The notes under the pieces were generated by a model. That model was not told the origin of the DNA and did no database searches. It saw nothing but the letters and a program-made list of their open reading frames with translations. 5,437 bases of DNA, taken from the NCBI GenBank assembly GCA_012800805.1, contig JAAZIO010000191.1, forward strand, positions 1 to 5,437. The letters run 5' to 3'. Both the position numbers and the translations under genes were made by a program. Shown piece after piece: positions 1 to 5,050 of this stretch. Source of the stretch: Clostridiales bacterium (GTDB lineage Bacteria; Bacillota; Clostridia; Christensenellales; CAG-917). Within the stretch, counting starts at the first letter, position 1; each line of letters starts with the position of its first letter.

Positions 1-128
1 CAAAGAATGTCCCGGGGCTTTACTTTGCGGGTGAGACGATAGATGTAGACGCCTTCACGGGCGGATTCAATTTGCAAATTGCCTTTTCCACGGGCTACAC
101 AGCGGGCAAATCCGCCGCTTTGTCTTGA
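1..128 (+). CDS. HI0933-family (BaiN/YhiN-like) NAD(P)/FAD-dependent oxidoreductase, C-terminal end only
   Basis: This is the 3' end of a gene that begins before the window; codons run in frame from base 3 and the TGA stop is at 126–128, so 41 residues are visible. They read as the closing FAD-binding segment of the HI0933/YhiN flavoprotein family: GLYFAGE, then [12 protein letters not shown], then an A-F-S-T-GY-T-AG helix. In this family the GE..D.DG..GG.N motif packs against the flavin. The family is widespread but the substrate of most members is unknown (BaiN has been linked to bile acid metabolism), so no specific reaction is claimed. It lies 41 bases upstream of cmk in the same direction. 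Because a consensus promoter starts at its stop codon, the downstream operon need not depend on its transcript. Family assignment is confident; function is not. Confidence 0.82.
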   Translation, partial: KNVPGLYFAGETIDVDAFTGGFNLQIAFSTGYTAGKSAALS

Positions 129-152
129 CAAGGCAACATGCCCGTTTATAAT
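125..152 (+). promoter_or_regulatory. Consensus sigma-A/sigma-70 promoter of the cmk operon
   Basis: TTGACA (125–130) and TATAAT (147–152) match both consensus hexamers exactly, with a 16-base spacer. The -35 box contains the TGA stop codon (126–128) of the upstream flavoprotein gene. The expected transcription start, 7–8 bases after the -10 box, is about 159–160, directly in front of the cmk ribosome binding site. Two perfect hexamers at an allowed spacing are unlikely by chance, and the site sits in the only gap before the operon. Confidence 0.85.
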
Positions 153-159
153 TAACCTC

Positions 160-165
160 GGAGGG
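160..165 (+). promoter_or_regulatory. Ribosome binding site of cmk, at the predicted mRNA 5' end
   Basis: GGAGGG lies 4 bases before the ATG at 170 and fixes that start codon. With the promoter at 125–152 the transcript would begin at about base 160, so the Shine-Dalgarno sequence would be at or very near the 5' terminus and the leader only about 10 nt. The spacing to the ATG is short but workable. Confidence 0.75.
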
Positions 166-169
166 TATT

Positions 170-829
170 ATGATAAATATCGCAATAGACGGTCCCGCGG
201 GAGCGGGCAAAAGCACGGTCGCAAAAGCCGTTGCCAAAAAACTCAATTTCATTTACCTTGACACGGGAGCGATGTATCGAGCCGTCGCGTATTCCGCAAT
301 AAAAAATGGAATCGCAATTACCGACGAGCAGGCGATATCGGAATTTGTAAAAACCATTACCATGGATATAGCCTACGACGAAAACGGCGAACAGCAAATT
401 TTCGTCTTTGATGAAAATGTCACGCCCTACATAAGGCAAAACGAGATTTCAAAAGCGGCAAGCGATGTTTCGGCTTATCCTGCGGTAAGATACAGAATGG
501 TTGAACTCCAGCGAATAGAGGCGGGCAAAAACAATGTCGTCTTAGACGGCAGAGATATCGGCACTTTCGTTCTTCCGAACGCCGAATACAAGTTTTTTAT
601 GACGGCGTCGCCCGAGGTCAGGGCAAAACGCCGCTATGACGAGCTTTTGGCAAGAGGACAGTCCGTTGATTATGACAAGGTATTAAATGACATAATCACA
701 AGGGACTACAACGATTCCCACCGCGCGGTGGCGCCTCTTAAGCAGGCTGAGGACGCCGTTTACCTTGACACCTCAAACATGACCGTTGAGGAAGTAACGA
801 ATTTTATCATCGACAGGATTAAGCTATGA
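170..829 (+). CDS. cmk: Cytidylate kinase (CMP/dCMP kinase)
   Basis: Cytoplasmic kinase that phosphorylates CMP and dCMP with ATP, recycling cytidine nucleotides from RNA and phospholipid turnover. The 219-residue length is normal for bacterial Cmk. The P-loop GPAGAGKST spans residues 8–16, followed by the family signature YLDTGAMYRA (29–38). DGRDIGT (126–132) is the conserved nucleotide-binding segment. The C-terminal RDYNDSHRAVAPL (178–190) supplies R178, D182 and R185, equivalent to the CMP-contacting R181/D185/R188 of the E. coli enzyme. An NMP-binding insert lies at about 40–100. ATG 170 is chosen because the N-terminal IAIDGP strand needs it and GGAGGG precedes it. It is the first gene of an operon; its last codons overlap the plsC start by 4 bases (ATGA). 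The next genes make phosphatidic acid, which is later activated with CTP. No oddities seen. Confidence 0.97.
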   Translation: MINIAIDGPAGAGKSTVAKAVAKKLNFIYLDTGAMYRAVAYSAIKNGIAITDEQAISEFVKTITMDIAYDENGEQQIFVFDENVTPYIRQNEISKAASDVSAYPAVRYRMVELQRIEAGKNNVVLDGRDIGTFVLPNAEYKFFMTASPEVRAKRRYDELLARGQSVDYDKVLNDIITRDYNDSHRAVAPLKQAEDAVYLDTSNMTVEEVTNFIIDRIKL

Positions 830-1479
830 AAAAAGAGAAAAAAGATAAAATGTTGTTTTACCGCTTAGTGCGGTGTTTGTTCAAACCCTTTGTAAACATT
901 TTCTGGCCGACTAAAGTCGTTGGCAAAGAAAACTTTGACAGCGTGGAGGGCGCGGTTGTCATATGCAACCACTATTCCGTAGCCGATACGCTTATTCCCG
1001 CCGTAAAGCTCTATAAAAAAGAGCTTCATGTTCTTGCGAAAGCGGAGGCTTTCGAGAGCAAAATAGGCGGATGGTTCTTAAGAAAAGTCGGGGCAATCCC
1101 CGTTCGCAGGGGCGAGGCGGATTTCAACGCTGTAAAGCAGGTGCTTGCGGTGCTGAAAGCAAACAAAAAACTTCAGATTTACCCCGAGGGCACAAGAAAC
1201 AAAGAGGGCACAACGGAAATGCGCCAGTTCAAAAGAGGCGCTGCAACCTTTGCCATAAAAGCCAAAAAGCCCATTGTTCCCATGCTTTACTACAGAATGC
1301 ATAAACCATTCAGACGCAATTGGCTGTATATAGGAAAGCCCATATTCCTCGATGAGTTTTTTGACAGCAGGGCGACCGAGGACTACGACAAGGCGACCGA
1401 AATCGTTTATGAAAGGATGATTGACTTAAGGCGCGAGCTTGACGAATATGTGGAAAAACTTATCGGAGCAAAAAAATAA
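826..1479 (+). CDS. plsC: 1-acyl-sn-glycerol-3-phosphate acyltransferase (PlsC family)
   Basis: Predicted to acylate lysophosphatidic acid at sn-2, giving phosphatidic acid at the inner face of the membrane. All acyltransferase blocks are visible in the 217 residues: catalytic H49 and D54 in NHYSVAD (HX4D), GAIPVRRG (89–96), the phosphate-binding EGTR (121–124) and PIVPM (149–153). The N-terminus is short: a strongly basic stretch (KKEKKDK) followed by a modest hydrophobic, amphipathic segment (about 10–27), so membrane contact is probably peripheral rather than by several spanning helices. The start overlaps the cmk stop as ATGA, with AGGA at 815–818 seven bases before it, which suggests translational coupling. 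The stop TAA directly abuts the ATG of the ispH–S1 gene. The same fold also serves related acyltransferases, so exact acceptor specificity is inferred from the family and the common cmk–plsC pairing. Confidence 0.92.
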   Translation: MKKEKKDKMLFYRLVRCLFKPFVNIFWPTKVVGKENFDSVEGAVVICNHYSVADTLIPAVKLYKKELHVLAKAEAFESKIGGWFLRKVGAIPVRRGEADFNAVKQVLAVLKANKKLQIYPEGTRNKEGTTEMRQFKRGAATFAIKAKKPIVPMLYYRMHKPFRRNWLYIGKPIFLDEFFDSRATEDYDKATEIVYERMIDLRRELDEYVEKLIGAKK

Positions 1480-3768
1480 ATGATTAAAATTTCTCCCGCA
1501 AAGTATGCCGGCTTTTGCAGCGGCGTTGACAGAGCAGTGGAGCTGGCCTTTAAGGCGGGCGAAGGGGCAAAGGTTTACGGAAGCCTTGTTCACAACAAAG
1601 AAGTAACGGACCGCCTTAAAGATAAAGGCATTGAAGTTATAGATGATTTATCATCCGTAAAGACAGGGGATAAAATAATTATCAGGGCGCACGGGGCGAC
1701 TAAGGAAGATATCGCCTTGCTAAAGGATAAGGGCGCCAAGATAATCGACGCCACATGCCCGTTTGTATATAAAATTCATAAAATTTTAGACGAGAAAACG
1801 GATAATGTCACGGCAACGCTTTTTGTTGGAGAAAAAGAGCATGCCGAGGTCAAAGCGGCGGTTACTTATGCCCATGGGCCCGTGTATTTTTATGACGAAT
1901 GTAATATAGAAAACATTTCCGAAAATAAAATAATTGTCGTTTTTCAAACGACATTTTCCCAAAAATTGTCGGAAAAAATTAAAGAAATAATTGAAAAATC
2001 GTCAAAACACAAGGGTAAAACAGTTGAGTTTTTTGACACAATTTGCTATACTACCCAAAGTAGACAAGAGGAAGCAATTAAGCTTGCCAGGACGCACGAA
2101 GCGGTGGTCGTTGTAGGCGACAAAACCAGCTCGAATACGAATCGGCTTCTCGAGGCGGCTAAAAGCTTTAACGAAAATGTCTTTTTAATATCGAAAGCGG
2201 ACGAATTACCGTCTCAAATAAAGCAATTTTGGAGCATAGCAGTCTTGGCAGGCGCATCAACACCGCCTTGGCTCTTTACGGAGGTATTAAAAGTAATGGG
2301 TGAAACTCAAAAGATCGTCAACTCGACGGAAAACGAATCTGTGATTAAAGAAGAGGCAACTTCACAGACTAAGGCAAAAGCCGAAACTAAAGCTAGCAAA
2401 AAATCTTCAGACGAAATTACCATGGCTGACATCATTGCGTCGGATAAAATGTTAGGCTTTGCTTTCTACACTCCGGGCAAAAGAGTCAAATGCACTGTGA
2501 TTAGCGCAGACGACAACGGCATTAAAGTAGCTCTTGGCGGTAAAAAGGACGGATTTATTGACAAGTCCGAAGCAAGCGTAGGCGCTTATAACCCCGCGGA
2601 CTATAAAGACGGCGATGTTATTGAAGCCGTAATACTTTCCACCAACAAAGATACGGTTATGCTTTCAAAGCGCGTCATCGACCAGCGCAAGGCCGAGGAC
2701 GAAGCGGCGGAAAAGGCTTTTGAAGGAGTATTCACCCTCGAAATGACGGAAGTCGTAAAAGGCGGCCTCAGAGGAAAGCTCGGAAGCTATACGGTTTTCG
2801 TTCCCGCATCCCAAATCACCACAAAGTATGTAAAGAATCTTGAAGATTATAAAGGCAAAAAGCTCAGGCTCATGGTTATGCCTCCCAAGGCAAAAGCCCC
2901 GGTCGAGGGCGAGGTTGAAGAAGAAAAACCCAAGAAGAAATCAAAATATGTGTTTGCGTCCCAACGCATGGTAATCGAAAAGGAAAAGAAAGAACGCGAG
3001 GATGCTTTCTGGGGCAGCATACATGTAAACGACATAGTGAAAGGCAAAGTCAAGCGTTTTACCGAGTTTGGCGCGTTTGTTAATGTTCGCGGATTTGACT
3101 GCCTTTGCCATATCTCCGAAATCAGTTGGAACAAAGTTGCGGACCCCGCTTCAATTCTTAAAATTGGCGAGTCCTACGATTTCATAGTTTTAAAAGTTGA
3201 CAGAGAAAGCAACAAAATTTCCCTCGGCTTTAAACAGCTTCAAAAGAAACCTTACGAGCTTGCGGCTGAAAAATATCCCGTAGGTTCCATAATCACGGGC
3301 AAGGTTGAAAGAATCTTCCCCTACGGAGCGTTTGTTTCAATCGACGAGGGTGTAGACGGTCTTGTTCACGTATCCCAGATTTCCCATAAGTGGATAAAGG
3401 ACGCCTCCGAAGCCTTAAAGATTGGCGATGAGGTAACCGCGAAGGTCATCAGCTTTGAGGACAACCGCATTACGCTTTCTATCAAAGAGCTTCTGCCTCC
3501 GCCCGAGGAAGTAGAGGTTGATAAAGAGCAGGAAAAGGAAAGGAGCAAAAAGACCGCAGCCAGACTTAAGAAGTTTGAGGAGAACCTCGAAAAGGCGGAA
3601 AAGAAAGACAAGAGAGCAAGAAATGCCGAATCGGAGGATGAACCCAGAGAATGGCACTCCAACAGCGGCGGAACTACTCTCGGCGAGCTTTTAAAGAATC
3701 TTGACCTGAACTTCGACATCGAGGAGAAAGAAACTAAAAAGACCTCAAAGAAAAAGGTATCAGAGTAA
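1480..3768 (+). CDS. ispH: Bifunctional IspH (HMBPP reductase) – ribosomal protein S1 fusion
   Basis: A 762-residue fusion. Residues 1 to about 272 are IspH (LytB), the [4Fe-4S] enzyme reducing HMBPP to IPP and DMAPP in the last MEP-pathway step. Cluster ligands C13, C93 and C189 are present, as are substrate-site H38, H71, H121, E123, the QTT at 156–158, SSN at 217–219 and S260. A Lys/Glu/Ser/Thr-rich linker (273–332) follows, then four S1 (OB-fold) RNA-binding domains at about 333–398, 414–496, 516–587 and 600–671. The last two are the most canonical (FGAFV/YGAFV, CHISEIS/HVSQIS). Domain 2 has a charged insert at about 468–488. A charged tail (672–762) ends the protein. The S1 part should bind mRNA at the ribosome. 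Such fusions occur in clostridia, so this is not a sequencing join; at 762 residues it seems longer than I would expect, because of the insert and tail. GGAG at 1465–1468 precedes the ATG, which abuts the plsC stop. Confidence 0.95.
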   Translation: MIKISPAKYAGFCSGVDRAVELAFKAGEGAKVYGSLVHNKEVTDRLKDKGIEVIDDLSSVKTGDKIIIRAHGATKEDIALLKDKGAKIIDATCPFVYKIHKILDEKTDNVTATLFVGEKEHAEVKAAVTYAHGPVYFYDECNIENISENKIIVVFQTTFSQKLSEKIKEIIEKSSKHKGKTVEFFDTICYTTQSRQEEAIKLARTHEAVVVVGDKTSSNTNRLLEAAKSFNENVFLISKADELPSQIKQFWSIAVLAGASTPPWLFTEVLKVMGETQKIVNSTENESVIKEEATSQTKAKAETKASKKSSDEITMADIIASDKMLGFAFYTPGKRVKCTVISADDNGIKVALGGKKDGFIDKSEASVGAYNPADYKDGDVIEAVILSTNKDTVMLSKRVIDQRKAEDEAAEKAFEGVFTLEMTEVVKGGLRGKLGSYTVFVPASQITTKYVKNLEDYKGKKLRLMVMPPKAKAPVEGEVEEEKPKKKSKYVFASQRMVIEKEKKEREDAFWGSIHVNDIVKGKVKRFTEFGAFVNVRGFDCLCHISEISWNKVADPASILKIGESYDFIVLKVDRESNKISLGFKQLQKKPYELAAEKYPVGSIITGKVERIFPYGAFVSIDEGVDGLVHVSQISHKWIKDASEALKIGDEVTAKVISFEDNRITLSIKELLPPPEEVEVDKEQEKERSKKTAARLKKFEENLEKAEKKDKRARNAESEDEPREWHSNSGGTTLGELLKNLDLNFDIEEKETKKTSKKKVSE
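2024..2052 (+). promoter_or_regulatory. Candidate internal promoter inside the IspH part
   Basis: TTGAGT (2024–2029), a 17-base spacer and TATACT (2047–2052) with an extended -10 TG (2044–2045) resemble a sigma-A promoter. It lies in a locally AT-rich part of the IspH coding region and would start transcription near 2059, about 240 bases before the possible internal start at 2296. It may be chance: AT-rich coding DNA often contains such matches. Confidence 0.3.
2280..2298 (+). promoter_or_regulatory. Candidate internal ribosome binding site and ATG for an S1-only product
   Basis: GGAGG (2280–2284) is followed 11 bases later by an ATG (2296–2298) in frame with the fusion gene. This is Met273, right at the end of the IspH domain and before the linker to the S1 domains. 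Translation from here would give a 490-residue four-domain S1 protein. The spacing is longer than ideal, and the GAG-GTA codons also encode a Glu-Val that commonly occurs near the IspH C-terminus, so the match could be a by-product of protein sequence. Confidence 0.33.
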
Positions 3769-3780
3769 TTAAAGACAAAC

Positions 3781-3808
3781 AAAACCGTTATCTAAGATAA
3801 CGGTTTTT
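3781..3808 (+). terminator. Intrinsic terminator of the cmk–plsC–ispH/S1 operon
   Basis: A perfect 12-bp stem (3781–3792 with 3796–3807) closes on a TAA loop; the core arms are AACCGTTATC and GATAACGGTT. The 3' arm runs into five T residues (3804–3808). It starts 12 bases after the fusion gene's stop codon. The A-rich left flank could give weak activity in the other direction, but no minus-strand gene faces it. Confidence 0.92.
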
Positions 3809-3843
3809 AATATTTAGAAAATTATATAAACATGGTCATGATT

Positions 3844-3868
3844 AAAGTCTGATTTAAAGAAAGACTTT
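3844..3868. repeat. Short inverted repeat / weak hairpin downstream of the operon terminator
   Basis: AAAGTCT (3844–3850) and AGACTTT (3862–3868) are perfect 7-bp complements around an 11-base loop, with TTTT at 3866–3869. It could be a weak back-up terminator, but the stem is short and AT-rich, so function is doubtful. Confidence 0.3.
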
Positions 3869-3923
3869 TCAAAATTGATGAATATATAGAAAATATTTCA
3901 ATCCTTGTTGATGGTTTTTAATG

Positions 3924-3972
3924 TATAAGCATGATAATCTTATAACGATATTTTAGTATATAAGCAGGATAA
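3924..3972. repeat. Direct repeat of TATAAGCAKGATAA
   Basis: TATAAGCATGATAA (3924–3937) and TATAAGCAGGATAA (3959–3972) differ at one of 14 positions and start 35 bases apart, about three and a third helical turns. The wider context (GTATA before, AATC after) is also shared. A paired protein-binding site is possible; simple duplication of AT-rich DNA is equally possible. Confidence 0.45.
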
Positions 3973-4003
3973 AATCAGTCATCTATAAAAGGATTGTTGG
4001 GCA

Positions 4004-4016
4004 ATTTGTGACAAAT
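4004..4016. repeat. 13-base interrupted palindrome ATTTGTGACAAAT
   Basis: ATTTGT and ACAAAT are perfect complements around a central G. Size and symmetry would suit a dimeric regulator's operator, but it lies about 160 bases upstream of the rnhA promoter and I cannot link it to a known regulator. Confidence 0.35.
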
Positions 4017-4174
4017 AATTATATATTCATTTTTAAGTAGATTTTAAAAATTTTTTAATTAGATGTTTTTTAAAAGCAATAGACTATGTTTTAAATGCGG
4101 ATATATACGTGCTAAGGATATTTAGACAAAATAAGGGCAATTGTTAAAGGGAAAATTTGCAGTCAATTTAAAAG

Positions 4175-4203
4175 TTGTCAAAAACTGTTAAAACTGGTAT
4201 ACT
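4175..4203 (+). promoter_or_regulatory. Extended -10 sigma-A promoter of rnhA, predicting a leaderless mRNA
   Basis: TTGTCA (4175–4180), a 17-base spacer and TATACT (4198–4203) with the extended TG at 4195–4196 form a strong sigma-A promoter, one mismatch in each hexamer. Only six bases separate the -10 box from the ATG at 4210, so transcription would start at or within a base or two of the start codon. The spacer contains two copies of AAAACTG (4181–4187 and 4190–4196). Confidence 0.8.
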
Positions 4204-4209
4204 CAGTCT

Positions 4210-4653
4210 ATGGAAAAAAAGCAGGTAACGATATACACCGACGGGGCTTGCTCGGGTAACCCCGGTCCCGGCGGCTGGGGCGCGATACTGATTTACGGCG
4301 ACGCCAAAAAAGAGATTTCGGGCGGGGAATCCAACACGACAAACAACCGTATGGAGCTAAGCGCTATTATAAATGCGCTAAAGGCTTTAAAATATCCGTG
4401 CGCCGTAAAGCTATACAGCGATTCCGCTTATATAGTTGACGCAGTCAATAAAAGCTGGCTTAACGCATGGCAAAATAACGGTTGGCTCACCTCAGAAAAA
4501 AAAGAAGTAAAGAACATAGATTTATGGCAGGAACTTTTGGAGCTTATGAAGGTTCACGATGTTGAATTTTTAAAGGTCAAGGGCCACTCTGACAACGAGC
4601 TCAACAATCGCTGCGACGCCTTGGCAAGGGCAGAGGCCGAAAAGTTTTTTTAA
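4210..4653 (+). CDS. rnhA: Ribonuclease HI
   Basis: Endonuclease cutting the RNA strand of RNA:DNA hybrids, used to remove R-loops and RNA primers. At 147 residues it is the size of E. coli RNase HI, with no extra hybrid-binding domain. Catalytic residues are D11 (YTDGACSGNPGPGGWGA), E49 (NNRMEL), D71 (YSDSAY) and D136 (RCDALA); H126 in VKGHSDN matches the catalytic loop histidine. The basic handle lies between W83 and W106 but has fewer lysines and arginines than in the E. coli protein (for example NAWQNNGWLT). ATG 4210 is the only sensible start, since the first strand begins at Q5 and the next Met is 48. No Shine-Dalgarno sequence precedes it, which fits the leaderless promoter arrangement. 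It is a single-gene unit, convergent with proC, and no clear terminator of its own is visible. Confidence 0.96.
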   Translation: MEKKQVTIYTDGACSGNPGPGGWGAILIYGDAKKEISGGESNTTNNRMELSAIINALKALKYPCAVKLYSDSAYIVDAVNKSWLNAWQNNGWLTSEKKEVKNIDLWQELLELMKVHDVEFLKVKGHSDNELNNRCDALARAEAEKFF

Positions 4654-4736
4654 AGTAAATCTGGTTTCGTAAAGATTAACGCTATTTGTTTTAGCATACA
4701 ACAAAAATTGACTTTAATATATTATTTCATTTTTCT

Positions 4737-4860
4737 AAAGTCTTACTATAAAAAAATCATTTTACAAAAGTCTTACTTAAAAATAACATTTTACAAAGTT
4801 ACTTTAAAAAAATTTAATCATTAGCAAAACTTTTACTTTTAAAATTTTTATCATTCAAGC
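4737..4860. repeat. Degenerate tandem repeat, about 29–35 base period, four units
   Basis: Units at 4737–4765, 4766–4794, 4795–4825 and 4826–4860 share the pattern AAA(G/C)-T-TTACT followed by an A-rich run and then a CATT-containing end finishing in AC or GC. The first two (both 29 bases) are clearly similar, sharing GTCTTACT and CATTTTAC; the later two are more decayed and longer. A further weak copy may precede them at 4703–4736. In such AT-rich DNA the outer units could be chance. Confidence 0.5.
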
Positions 4861-4889
4861 AAAAATTTTCAATTATTTAACTATAAAAT

Positions 4890-4922
4890 AACAGTTTAAA
4901 TTTTTGATTTTAAATTTCTGTT
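4890..4922. repeat. Weak imperfect hairpin, possible rnhA terminator
   Basis: AACAG (4890–4894) pairs with CTGTT (4918–4922), and TTTAAA on each side can extend the stem after a three-base bulge. TTTTATT follows on the plus strand. The stem is low in G+C, so any termination activity would be weak. Confidence 0.25.
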
Positions 4923-5050
4923 TTATTAAATTATTTTTATTACTGCTTTAAATTGCTAATTTATGTTTAAATTAAAAAATGTTTTTGATTGCGTATGACA
5001 ATAAAGTTTATTTTGTCTCAAGTGTTTGAATAAAGCTTAGATTTTGGCTT

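Larger units (their letters stand above)
3809..4174. other. AT-rich intergenic region without a gene
   Basis: I find no coding region here: every ATG on the plus strand meets a stop within a few codons, and no known RNA gene or riboswitch is recognisable. Sample 60-base lines contain about 12–23% G+C. It holds several small repeats and palindromes listed separately (3844–3868, 3899–3996, 3924–3972, 4004–4016), none with a known function. The last bases upstream of 4175 are A/T-rich and could serve as an UP-like element for the rnhA promoter. Confidence 0.7.
4654..5050. other. Very AT-rich convergent intergenic region without a gene
   Basis: No coding region or known RNA gene is recognisable in this gap between the convergent rnhA and proC genes. 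From 4741 to 4980 only about one base in seven is G or C, far below the coding DNA. It contains the degenerate tandem repeat at 4737–4860 and a weak hairpin at 4890–4922. Transcripts of rnhA probably end somewhere in it. Confidence 0.7.

Noticed and set aside
79..261. Plus-strand 60-codon open frame across the flavoprotein end and the cmk start
   Set aside because: It runs out of frame through two recognised genes and across the promoter; no ribosome binding site.
152..439. Minus-strand open frame across cmk
   Set aside because: It is a shadow of cmk, whose P-loop and family signatures are complete; no ribosome binding site or recognisable motif supports the reverse frame.
1071..1304. Overlapping open frames inside plsC on both strands
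   Set aside because: plsC motifs in the main frame are intact across this stretch and the alternatives show no conserved features.
2033..2052. TTGACA (2033–2038) paired with TATACT (2047–2052) as a promoter
   Set aside because: The spacer is only 8 bases, too short for sigma-A; the TTGAGT with a 17-base spacer is the only usable partner.
2847..3134. Minus-strand open frame over S1 domains 2–3
   Set aside because: Antisense shadow of a well-supported coding region, with low-complexity Ser/Phe content.
3366..3782. Minus-strand open frame of 138 codons over the S1 tail
   Set aside because: Its Ser/Phe/Leu-rich translation is simply the antisense of Lys/Glu-rich codons of the S1 tail; no start signals and no family resemblance.
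3908..3938. TTGATG … GATAAT as a promoter in the gap before rnhA
   Set aside because: Spacer of 19 bases and weak hexamers, with no gene or RNA directly downstream.
4681..4695. GCTA/TAGC hairpin just after rnhA as its terminator
   Set aside because: Only a 4-bp stem with a 7-base loop and no T-run after it.
4703..4860. CRISPR array
   Set aside because: The repeated units are contiguous and degenerate, with no unique spacers between identical repeats and no cas genes.
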